From: Membranipora membranacea | Lineage: Eukaryota > Bryozoa > Gymnolaemata > Cheilostomatida > Membraniporidae | DNA: 64,000 nucleotides | Direction of reading: 5' to 3' | NCBI GenBank assembly: GCA_914767715.1 | Contig: OU612074.1 | Location: 17,284,062 to 17,348,061 of the forward strand | Part shown: positions 47,901-59,900 of the stretch, one piece after another | Layout: every line of letters begins with the position of its first letter | Position numbering within the stretch: position 1 is the first letter of the stretch | The notes under the pieces: model-generated | Told to the model about the DNA's origin: nothing | Seen by the model: the letters and a program-made list of their open reading frames with translations, nothing else | Database searches by the model: none | Made by a program: the position numbers and the translations under genes

Positions 47901-50900
47901 AGTCTCCGAACAGAGTCATGCTAACCAGAGCGTCTATAGACGCTCTGGTTAGCATGACTCTGTTCTCCACTTTTACCGTAGGTTTGCCAGTAACAGGGGG
48001 CCTACATTGGTTATTCACTGTCACTGGTGATTGATTCGCAGTGCTGGTTTCTGTTTGAATAAAAACGGCATAAAGGGAAAAACATTTACTGATCTGACTG
48101 ATACGGGGTTCATTCATAGTGTAAAGAAGAGGTAGCCAGACATTTTTCCTATATTTAGGCAATTAATATCAAACTTATACAATACATAAAACTAAAATTT
48201 GTTTTAGTTATTTCATGCTACTTCTCCGAATCACATTCACTACCATTGCATTGAATTGCATTTGGAGTTCTGGCTATATCACACTGAGTTGTCGATTCTT
48301 GGTTTCTTTTAGAAATCTGCTTGCGTTTCCATAATCTAAGATCAAGTTACAAAATAGCTACAGATGACAATCTAACTTGGGACTCCCCTTTGCAATTGCT
48401 AATTGATCAGCTATTCAGACTGATTGGTAAGCTTGCACCTGTTTGCAATGATGACTGCATGCTCATCTTTATGTTTCAACCCTGAGCTTTTTCCGCGAAT
48501 GGATCCTTGACACCTTGCTCAACCTAGATTGAGCTCAAAAGGCTCTTGGAAACAAATAATCATAATAACATTATAATTTTACCTTTACCTGTGCTCAATT
48601 GTGCTCTCGTACTGGTCAATAGTGTTGTTGGCTCCACAGTTGTATCGAGTGCTTGCTTGGGTTGTGGTGCATTAGGGTCGATGAAGGCAGGCTTAGCAGT
48701 TGTCGGTGTATTTTCTGCCTTCGCATTTGTGGTTTTGAACACTGGATATGTATGATTATTTTCAGGATCATTATGAAATAATTCAGTGACAGCAGTTCTT
48801 GTCAAATTGTTTATTACGCCATCAGGAGTAGATGGTTTTATAGTTTTCAACTGGACTGGTGTTTCAACAGCCACCATGCCCGGTTTTACAGATAAACTGA
48901 TGTTTGCAGCTCCAGCTATGGCTGTAACTCTAGGAATATGATCAGATACAGTGGAAGATAGATCTCTCTCAGTAGTTGTAAAAATGGTGCTCGTAGTTTG
49001 CTTCTCTGTTGGTGTAGTAAGTGATGTAGTTTGTGTCGGTGTAATTGTTGCTGTAAATGCTTTGGCTTTAGTGCTCTGTGCTGAAGAAGTTGTGGTAGTT
49101 GTTGTAACTGTTTCAGTTGTTGCAGTTGTAGAAGTTGTAGTAGTTGGCGTCGTAGTAGTTGTGGTTGTGTGGACTGAAAAATGAAACATTTTATCAGATA
49201 TAAAAATCCTCAGTTTAAGCTCACACACATATATATTATATGATATATATATATATGCTCAGTCAACAATGTTCAGTGGTAGGCAGTCAATGAGGCAGTC
49301 TTGAGCAGCTGTGAGGCAGTCTTGAGATGTTGTATAGCAGTCTTGGCATGTTCCAAGACAGTCATGAGACATTGAATGGCAGTCTTGAGATGTTGCAAGA
49401 CAGTTATGAGACATTGTTAGACAGTCTTGAGATATTATATGCCTTATTCTAATACTTACACGACGACCAGGTGAGACGCCAGCCTGATTTTGCAACACTG
49501 TGATCAGTGTGGAACACGATAGTAACGTAGTTAGAGAAAGCTTGTATTTGAGGAGCATCAGTACCACAATACTTTCCTAGTGAGTCACCGCTCTCACCAT
49601 CAAAGATCTTAAGTAAAGAGTAGTTATATATATGAATTTGAGCAGAACCAGAATCTTACCCTACTGAATGATTGAGATTGTACGAAGACCAGGGGTTTAG
49701 CAGCAGCCAAAACTAAAGAGTATTCAATAATTCGTTTTCACCTCAACATAATCGAATCCGCAGGTAGAAAGAAACTCGACGTCAAAGTCAGTGAAATTGA
49801 TGACCACAACAGCACTTGAATTCTCTCCAAGAGACACTCTATAGAAACAGTCTATGTTGTTGCCATAATCAGACGGATAATTGGGAGATGTCAGCACGCC
49901 ACTAGGTGTTGAAAAGTTTCCGCATGACCAAGTTTCCTCTGAAAGAAAAAGATAATTTCCCAGCATCTTTACAGCGCCTGATAAAATGTGTTATATAGCT
50001 ATTATATCTCTTTATTATGATGTTTAACTTACATGTTTATTGTTTTACCCTACCCTTGATAAGTAGAGTGTTCCCCTGAGCAAAATTTTGCAATTTCTCA
50101 CAAGCTCGAAATAGCGAGGCGAGCTAAAATTATAAGCTGCAGCCGCCACAACTGCTAGCTGACTAAAATCTGGCTAAACTTTGCTCCTCTAGGGTAACAT
50201 GTTTGATCAAGTAGATGTGATTGAATCTAGTTTACAAAAACAGCACAAATAATTCAAAGGCACTTGAATGAGGTAATGATTAGGTTAAACAGACATTTGC
50301 AAGACTCACCAGTTGTTGTCCTTTTTGATGTTGTGTATATTGATTCTTCTGTTGCCATAACTGTATCATCAAAATAGAAAATAAGCTTTCAAAAATCCAT
50401 CAGCGGAGTCAATATAATTGAGGAATATGTAGTTATCATTATTTTTTAGAGTCCCACTTACGGCGTCAAACTTTCCCTTACCAATGAAACCAAACATTTA
50501 TGCCATATTCAACACCAACATTGAGCTCAAGTACAGAATCAGAATTTGATGGTTCATTATCCTGGATAAAGATGGGAGAGAGTGAATCCGAATCCCAGTC
50601 CAGTCAGTTTATGAAATACCAACCTCACTATATATGGTTCTGTTTTCTAAAACATCACATAGTTTTGGCTTGTTCATCCATTTAAATTTCATTTTAATTA
50701 AATGAGGCCTATTTTACTGCGAGGTAATTCTGATGGTGAATTGCATGTGATCTTGCTTTGCCTCTGAAAAATATGGGGACAGATGCTCCAAGGATGTGGT
50801 CAGCTACAATGGATCCTTTTTAACCTGTTGTTAATTTACATAGGAGCTACAATAATATTTTCCGTCATTTAAAGGGGGTACACATAGACTTAATATACTA

Positions 50901-53900
50901 CCTAGACAGGACAATGCTTATGCTTCACTGATCATAATGTGTCCCACTTAAATAGCACGACATGACGTAATTAGTTTGTGCTGTGAGGCATAGTTTACTA
51001 TATACCATTCAATGAAATAATGTGAAAAATCAAGGGACGCCGCGCATGATATCAGCTCTTGTCCGGCCCCTAATTATTTAAACACAGAGAAAATTTGTGA
51101 GTTTGTGTAAAAGACCGTTCCGCACGAGATGGTATAAAAATTGACTCCTTAGGCGAATCTAGAGCGAGAACAGACCTGATAAGTTACAATCATTAGCCAA
51201 TAAATACTGAAACAAATACAGCCATCTACCACTACTATTCAAATGCACAGAATACCCACAACACAGTATCACAAATATTTTGTTGGATGAGCCAGATCAA
51301 AGCACCACCACCATCATCATAGATTTTTGCATAAATATTCCTAGTCATGACTGAGCACAACCTGCTCAGCTTGGATTCCTTGTTACAAGTTTTTACTGCA
51401 ATTTTTTTGTCGCTTCATGAGGAAGAATAGATCTGTGCTGGAAATTGAGTATGCCAACTCCAGGTATGTATGTATGTATCATGAAGCTAGGGTACGTGGC
51501 ACATATATATATATATTAAGTCTATGGTCATCTCTCATCAATGAAATAATATAGTAAATCAAGGCACGCAGGGTATAATACCAGCCAAATTATATTAGAT
51601 CTGTTTTAATTTATGAGATACAAATTATCAAAACAAATACAGCCCTGTACTGAAACAGAAGATGAAAGATACTATGTAAACAAAGTGGTTACTGGTTTTA
51701 ATATTCATACTTCGTTGAGATTAATTATTTATATAACGTGAACCTGCGTCCTGCAGCCTGCTGTCTCATCTTCACAAGAAAGCCCAGCTGCAATTTTACT
51801 ATCATCAGTTGCGAGATACAAGGCAAACATAGAAGTTCTGGATATAATACCCACGCCGCTCAGTTTATAGGAAAACTATTTTTAAATGAGCCTACAGCCT
51901 GCTACCTCGTCTTCACAAGATGATAATCTGGCTGCCTCATCTTCACAAGATGATAATCTTGCTGCCTCATCTTCACAAGATGAAAATCCTGCTGCTACCA
52001 CTTCACAAGATGATAAAGTAAGAAACAGCCCAGTGGTGGCTCTCATGTATGCATTGTCATATTTCCGTCTTTATTGGATTGAATTTTTTGGCATAATTTC
52101 TGCTTGTCCCATCCATCTAAGATCTAAATCAATTAAATATTGTCATATAATAATACCCACATCCTTCTATACATGCACATAAATTTAAGGCTATAGACAT
52201 AGTAAATAATAATCGATGGGTGTGATAAAATTTGAATGTAAGAAAAAAAAGGTGGAACGATAGTGATGGGGCGGGGGGGGGGGGCTGGAGGGAAACTATT
52301 TGAGATGACAATTCTGATTTACTCCCGAAATATCTAACTCAGAACTGGCACAGCAGTCAAAAAGTGTGAGTAGACTTAATCGGTGATCTCACAAATCTTT
52401 CTTGGCCATGCTGATGCTCCTATGAAATTGATTTTACAATTTCTGTTTATCATATCAAAAGCTGTAGTTTAATGATAATTATTTGTATATGTTATCATTT
52501 GTGATGCTTTTAAAAAAGTCATCTAGAAACTGGTGTGCTGCCTACGGCTGTGGAAATACCCCGGCAGGAAATCCTAATTTAAGCTTCCACGCCTTCCCCA
52601 GAAATAACGAGGAGAGACTAAAGGTATGGGTTTCGGCCGTTAAACGCAAGAACTGGACTCCATCCAAATATGCTGTTCTATGTAGCACACATTTGAAACG
52701 AGATACATTTAGAAGGCCTCCTGGTGTGGGTGGGAGAGCTTTGCTCAAAAAGGATGCTATCCCAACAATTTTGCAATCCTTCCAACACTATCTACAAACC
52801 CCTAAAAGTGAAGAGATATACGCTGGTCAGAATACACCATGAAACAACCAAACTCGCAGCAAACACTGACAATAAGCGCTCCAAACTGAGCAGGCTTATT
52901 GTGTTCAGTGACTCAGTCATATCTAATTTTCAGCGATCGCTGATAGTGATAGTGTCTCGTTTGGAAATTTTGCAGCAATCACCGATAGTGGTAGTTTTCT
53001 AGTCTTTGACCCATCCGCAAAATTCAGTATAATCCCACAGTATATATTTTTTTTGATAAGTAGGTGTAAGAAGTGGTTAGCTTACATTGCTCTACTAATT
53101 TGATTAATTTTAACGTATACTGCAACCAGTCATATCTAACTTTGCAATGCTCGCTGATAGTGGTAGTATTTTTAATTTTTGTCGTGCCCACAACAGCAAT
53201 AGTGGTAGCCGTTAGCCTTGGTCGTGCCCTCATAAATTAGTATAATCCCGCAGTAACAGCCCTCTGTTTTGTCATGTAGTGATAAAAGTGGTTAAGTACA
53301 GGGCTGTATTTGTTTTGATAATTTTTATCTCATAAATTAAAACAGATCTAATATAATTTGGCTGGTATTATACCCTGCGTGTCTTGATTTACTATATTAT
53401 TTCATGGATGAGAGATTACCAAAGACTTTATATATATATATATATAACTTACCCTAGCTTCATCATACATACATATCTGGAGTTGGCATACTCAATTTAC
53501 AGCACAGATCTATTCTTCCTCATGAAGCGACAATAAAATTTGCAGTAAAATCTTTTAACAAGGAATCCAAGCTGAGCAGGTTGTGCTCAGTCATGACTAG
53601 GAATATTTATGCAAAAATCTATGATGATGGTGGTGGTGCTTTGATCTGGCTCATCCAACAAAATATTTGTGATACTGTGTTGTGGGTATTCTGTGCATTT
53701 AAATAGTAGTGGTAGAAGTGTTAAGAGTAGACGGCTGTATTTGTTTCAATATTTATTGGCTAATGATTGTAACTTATCAGGTCTGTTCTCGCTTTGGATT
53801 CGCCTAAGGAGTCAATTTTTTATACCATCTCGTGCGGAAAGGTCTTTTACATAAACTCACAAATTTTCTCTGTGTTTAAATAATTAGGGGCCAGACAAGA

Positions 53901-56900
53901 GCTGATATCATGCGCGGCGTCCCTTGATTCTTCACATTATTTCATTCAATGGTATATAGTAAACTATGGCTCACAGCACAAACTAATTACGTCATGTCGT
54001 GCTATTTAAGTGGGACAGTATTGAATGCTATTGGCCTGTCTAGGTAGTATATTAAGTCTATGGGGGTACACAATTGGACACACCTAACAAGACCACATTT
54101 TGCAGCAAGTATGTACAATGCTGGTGATGGTGATGTGACATAGAATTACGAAATTCACAAACGGTTTGAGATTAAACTTCACACAATTACAGTTAATCTT
54201 TTATGGAATTTTAAGCCCCCACGATATATTTTATTGGAAAACACCTGTCCGCCGGGAGGATTTTTGCTTTTCATGGGGGGAGGGGTTGATAGGCATCAGG
54301 GGGAGGGGCAAATGTACAAGGCGCATCGTCAGACTATGAAGACCCCGTCCTTAACAACGCAGCATATACTTTTTTTTTTGCAAAAAAATAGTGCTGCATA
54401 GTAAGTCAGCTAGTATCTGTATGTTTGAAATTGTTATATTTATCACCATTTAGAAATTGAATCGGCAAAAACTTGAATGGAGCCAGCGGCTCCATTTATG
54501 TGACAGAATTTTTTTTTAGTTCTATTTTTCAAAATGTTGCCTTGGGCCGCATCGATACTGCAAATACTGCAGCAAGTTATAATTCTGTTACTTTGAGGAT
54601 TCAGTTAGGAATGCAGGCTTGCTGCCTCTGTAAACAACAAAATGCATGTTGACAGATAGATAACAACATGTCAGAGCTTACCTGGTTCATCTGTTGTGTA
54701 GGTTCGAGTAGTAGTTGGTATAAATGCTAAAATCAAAATCAAGCATTTAAAAAAATTGAGCATAATGACGATTGCATGCCTTATTGTAATACTTACGTGA
54801 CCAGGTGAGACGCCAGCCTGATTGTGTAACACTGTGATCACTGCGGAATAGGATAATAACATAGTTAGAGAAAGCTTGTATTTGAGGAGCATCGGTACCA
54901 CAATACTTTCCTAGTGAGTCACCGCTCTCACCATCAAAGATCTAAAGTAAAGATTTGTTGGATATATGAACTTGATCAGAGCGAGAATCTTACACTACAG
55001 AATGATTGAGGTTGCATGAGGACCAGCGGTTTGGCAGTAGACACAAATTAAAGAATGTATTCAATACTTCTTTTTCACCTCAACATAATCGAAGTTGCAT
55101 GTAGAATGAGACTCGACGTCAAAGTCAGTGAATGTGATGACCACAACAGCTCCAGAAATATGTCCAAGAGACACACTATATGAACAGTCCACGTCGCTAC
55201 CATAATCAGATGGATAATTAGGAGAAGTCAGCACACCACTAGGTGATGAAAATTTTCCGCATGACCGAATTTCCTCTGTAAGAGAAAGATAACTTCCAAG
55301 CATCTTTGACAGCGCCTGATAAAATGTGTGATCTAACTATACATCTCTTCATAATAAGGTTGAAATTACATGTTTATCGCTTTATTCCACCCTTGATAAG
55401 TAGAGTGTTCGCCTGAGGAATTTTTGCAAATTGTCACAAACTCGAAATAGTGAGGTGAGCGAAAGATATAAGCTGCAGCCACTGCAGCTGCTAGCTGACT
55501 ACAATGGCTAAAATTTTTTCCTCTAGGGTATCACGTTTGATCAAGTGGATGTGATTGAATCTAGTTCAAAAATACAGCACAAAAAAATCAAAGATACTTA
55601 AATGAGGTAATTATTAGGTTAAACAGACATTTGTCAGACTCACCACTTATTGGCTCGTTAGCATGGCAACATTCACCGGAGTCACATGACAGGTCTGGTC
55701 TAGGCTCTCCAGCTGTGCAAGTATTAATGTCAGCTAGACACTCTCCTAGCGCAAGCTCACATGTCACACCTAAAATAAAACAAGAACAAGATCACATGTA
55801 ACACTTAGCAAGCTCTATGAATTTTTTATTAGAATCATAGTTGTAACTCTTTGTCATCAATTATGACAACTCAGGACATACCATAATTCTATGTATCCAA
55901 GGAAAACTAAATTGGTTTCTAAATGGCTGACATTGTTTGTGAAGATATGTATTTTTGTGAATATTATACAGTGTTTGTAGACACAAAATTTGTCTGCTAC
56001 AATCTTGATATAGTCTGAAAAGTGCATTACTGCTCATGTACCATGTGATCTTGCTTTGCCTCTAAAAGGTATGGGGACAGATGCTCCAAGGATGTGGTCA
56101 GCTACAATGGATCCTTTTGAACCTGTTGTTAATTTACATAAGAGCTACAATAATATTTTCCAGGGGTACACAATTGGACACACCTAACAAGACCACATTT
56201 TAAAGCAAATATGTACAATGCTGGTGATGTGACATAGAATTATGAAATTCACAAACGGTTTGAGATTAAACTTCACACAATAAGAGTTAGTCTTTTATGG
56301 AATTTTAAGCCCCACGATATATTTTATTGGAAAACACCTGTCCGCCGGAAGGATTTTTGCTTTTCATGGGGGAGGGGTTGATAGGCATCAGGGGGAGGGG
56401 CAAATGTACAAGGCGCATCGTCAGACTATGAAGACCCCGTCCTTAACAACGCAGCATATACTTTTTTTTTTGCAAAAATATAGTGCTGCATAGTAAGTCA
56501 GCTAGTATCTGTATGTTTGAAATGGTTATATTTATCACCATTTAGAAATTGAATTGGCAAAAACTTGAATGGGGCCAGCGGCTGCATTTATGTGACAGAA
56601 TTTTTTTTAGTTCTATTTTTCAAAATGTTGCCTCGGGCCGCATCGATATTGCAAATACTGCAGCAAGTTATAATTCTGTTACTTTGAGGATTCAGTTAGG
56701 AATGCAGGCTTGCTGCCTCTGTAAACAACAAAATGCATGTTGACAGATAGATAACAACATGTCAGAGCTTACCTGGTTCATCTGTTGTGTAGGTTCGAGT
56801 AGTAGTTGGTATAAATGCTAAAATCAAAATCAAGCATTTAAAAAATTTGAGCATAATGACGATCGCATGCCTTATTGTAATACTTACGTGACCAGGTGAG

Positions 56901-59900
56901 ACGCCAGCCTGATTGTGTAACACTGTGATCACTGCGGAATAGGATAATAACATAGTTAGAGAAAGCTTGTATTTGAGGAGCATCGGTACCACAATACTTT
57001 CCTAGTGAGTCACCGCTCTCACCATCAAAGATCTAAAGTAAAGATTTGTTGGACATATGAACTTGATCAGAGCGAGAATCTTACACTACAGAATGATTGA
57101 GGTTGCACGAGGACCAGCGGTTTGGCAGTAGACACAAATTAAAGAATGTATTCAATACTTCTTTTTCACCTCAACATAATCAAAGTTGCATGTAGAATGA
57201 GACTCGACGTCAAAGTCAGTGAATGTGATGACCACAACAGCTCCAGATATATGTCCAAGAGACACACTATATGAACAGTCCACGTCGCTACCATAATCAG
57301 ACGGATAATTAGGAGAAGTCAGCACACCACTAGGTGATGAAAATTTTCCGCATGACCGAATTTCCTCTGAAAGAGAAAGATAACTTCCAAGCATCTTTGA
57401 CAGCGCCTGATAAAATGTGTGATCTAGTTTGAATCTCTTCATAATAAGGTTGAAATTACATGTTTATCGTTTTATTCCACCCTTGATAAGTAGAGTGTTC
57501 GCCTGAGGAAATTTTGCAAATTCTCACAAACTCGAAATAGTGAGGCGAGCGAAAGTTATAAGCTGCAGCCGCTGCAGCTGCTAGCCGACTAAACTCCTGC
57601 TTAAATTTATTCCTCTAGGGTAACATGTTTGATCAAATCGATGATTGAATCTAGTTTACAAATACAGCACAAAAAATTCAAAGACACTTAAATACTTAAA
57701 TGAGGTAATGATTAGGTTAATCAGTAAATTGCAAGACTCACCAGATGTTGGCTCGTTAGCGTGGCAACATTCACCGGAGTCACATGAAAGGTCTGGTCTA
57801 GGCTCTCCAGCCATGCAATTGTTGATGTCAGCTAGACACTCTCCTAGCGCAAGCTCACATGTCAGGCCTGAAATAAAACAAAAACAAGATCACATGTAAC
57901 ACTTAGCAAGCTCTATGAATTTTTTATTAGAATCATAGTTGTAACTCTTTGTCATCAATTATGACAACTCAAGTCATACCATAATTCTATGTATCCGATG
58001 AAAACTAAATTGGTTTCTAAATGGCTGACATTGTTTTTGAAGAAATGTAGTGACTTTCAATACAATGTCCAAAAGCGGATGCGCTACTACGCTTCAGACA
58101 AAAACGCATTGGGTTTTGATTTACCCATTTTGTTTAAAGAGTTTATAAAATAGGCACAACTAAGACAATCATGTCTACATAGCAGCTCATGAAGACATTA
58201 TTATGGTGCACGAGCCTGAGATGCAGATTTTGTTTCCATTTGAAGCCAATAAGTATGGTCAATTCTAGCTTTGCTTGACAATGCTTATCAAGAGATCTTT
58301 GTTCGATTCCTGATGTAGTTAATTGTCAGTAAAATTACCCAAGACAGTTTAAAAGCTCATATTTGCCCTTGTATTCATAGCATGTAATTATCAACCACAT
58401 TCCCAGCAATTGGAATGTGATTGATAAAATTACATTACCATCAACTTGGGAATATTTTGCACACATGATTGCACCCCATGAATCATTATATCAGAATATA
58501 TAAATCCTTAATTTATGCGCATATATATATGCTCAGTCAAAAATATTCAGTGGTAGTCATCTCCTCCTTACTTTTTGAAAGGTTTATGCTTCCTTCCATT
58601 TTTTTTGTTCAGAACAAGAGTCAATCGTTAAATACATTGGTAGGCAGTCGGAGAAGTATTTTTTTCTGCAAAAACTCAAAATCTTTGAGTGTAGATTTTG
58701 GTTACAGTCATATTTATTCATGAGATAGATTGATTGACAGCCACCGATCAAATTCAATCGGAAGACTATGTACCTGAAATAAAATACTCTTCACTATTCT
58801 AGATACAGAAATTGCCAGTATCTTAATAAGATCGGTACTCTTTTTGTTGTCTGGTACTGATGCAGTTTTTGCTGATTCATATCAGATTTGCACTTATACC
58901 TTAAAGATGGCCAGCGGTTCAAGTCCAACATTAATTTTCATATTGTATCAACTTTATGTGACATACTTTTACCAATTTTCTATACTCAAATTAACATCCT
59001 CAAGAGTTTAGACATGTGGTAACTATATTGAGCCTGACATGTCTTGTCAAAACAGGCTACAATGAGCCATATTCAATAGTGAATAGCAAGATGATTAGTG
59101 ATCTAACAATTTAAAATTCTCTAGAAATTCAATATATTGCGGTACACCTGCTGTGGGATCAATCATGTCACCGTGATTTAACAAAACGACTGCCTACACT
59201 TTTTCATACCTTATTTTCTTTTAAAAATAGAAATTAAGCTTTCAAAATACCCTCAGCACAGTCAAATACAATTGAAGAATATGTAGCTATAATGATTTTC
59301 AAGAGTCCCATCTCGACGTCAAACTTTTCGTTAACAATTAAGACAAACATTTATGGCATATTTCGCGCCAACATGGAGCTCATTTACGAAACCAGAATTG
59401 GATGATCTATCTTCCTGGATGAGGATGGGAGAGGGTGAATCTCAAGCGCATCATTGCTGCGGCAAAATCAGTCTCTGCCCCCTGATCACTTCACTCTTGA
59501 GTGGCCGAGTTAACCTAGTCCTTGGAGTTATTGCACAACCAAAGAGAGTGCTCGGAAGTGATCTTGCTTTTTATGTGATACCAACCTCTCTTTATATGGT
59601 TCTGTGTTCTAACACATCGCATATTTTTGGCTTGCTCCTCCATTCAACTTACATTGGAATTAAATTATGCCAATTTTACTGCAAGACAAGGCTGATGAAG
59701 AATTACATATTAATCTTGCCTTGCCTCCAAAAAGTATGGGTACAGATGCTCCAAGGATGTGGCCAGCTCCAATGGATATTTTTGAACCTGTTATCAATTT
59801 ACATAGGAGCTACAATAATACCAGATTGTTGGAGCATTGGTAAGCAGATTTAAGAATTTTCCGTCATTTAAAGAGGGTACACGATGGGACACACCTAACA

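Larger units (their letters stand above)
50883..54062. mobile_element. P-superfamily-like DNA transposon with about 770-bp terminal inverted repeats
   Basis: The ends are CATAGACTTAATATACTACC at 50883 and its complement ending at 54062. The left inverted repeat spans about 50883-51652 and the right one about 53299-54062, with high identity and a few small indels. An 8-bp direct repeat GGGGTACA flanks the element (50875-50882 and 54063-54070). The uninterrupted target (GGGGTACACAATTGGACAC) survives in a sister intron near 56164. CA termini, an 8-bp duplication and an internal THAP ORF all fit the P superfamily. Inside each arm the terminal motif recurs (ATTAAGTCTATGG near 51518), so the arms look compound. 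No catalytic transposase core was found in the 1.65-kb centre, so the element is probably nonautonomous. Confidence 0.88.
54071..57870. repeat. Recent tandem duplication of a 2.1-kb CUB-gene segment
   Basis: 54071-55790 (linker, CUB5, Cys3) and about 56166-57890 (linker, CUB4, Cys2) align almost base for base, introns included, for example the TCCGCCGGRAGGATTTTTGC block and the GGCGCATCGTCAGACTATGA block. The CUB4 and CUB5 first-half exons encode identical residues. Older, more diverged copies of the same segment lie at about 59870-61600 and 61790-63010. Confidence 0.88.

Noticed and set aside
48951-49184. Plus-strand Val-rich ORF
   Set aside because: It is the complement of the Thr-rich stalk exon (ACA/ACT codons read as TGT/AGT and GTT on the other strand).
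50883-54062. Considered as an assembly-generated inverted duplication
   Set aside because: The two arms differ by substitutions and indels, and the outer ends are flanked by an exact 8-bp duplication, which an artefact would not create.
59353-59853. 166-codon plus-strand ORF
   Set aside because: It lies in a duplicated intron segment of the CUB gene, and the equivalent frame near 50500 is broken. No family resemblance.
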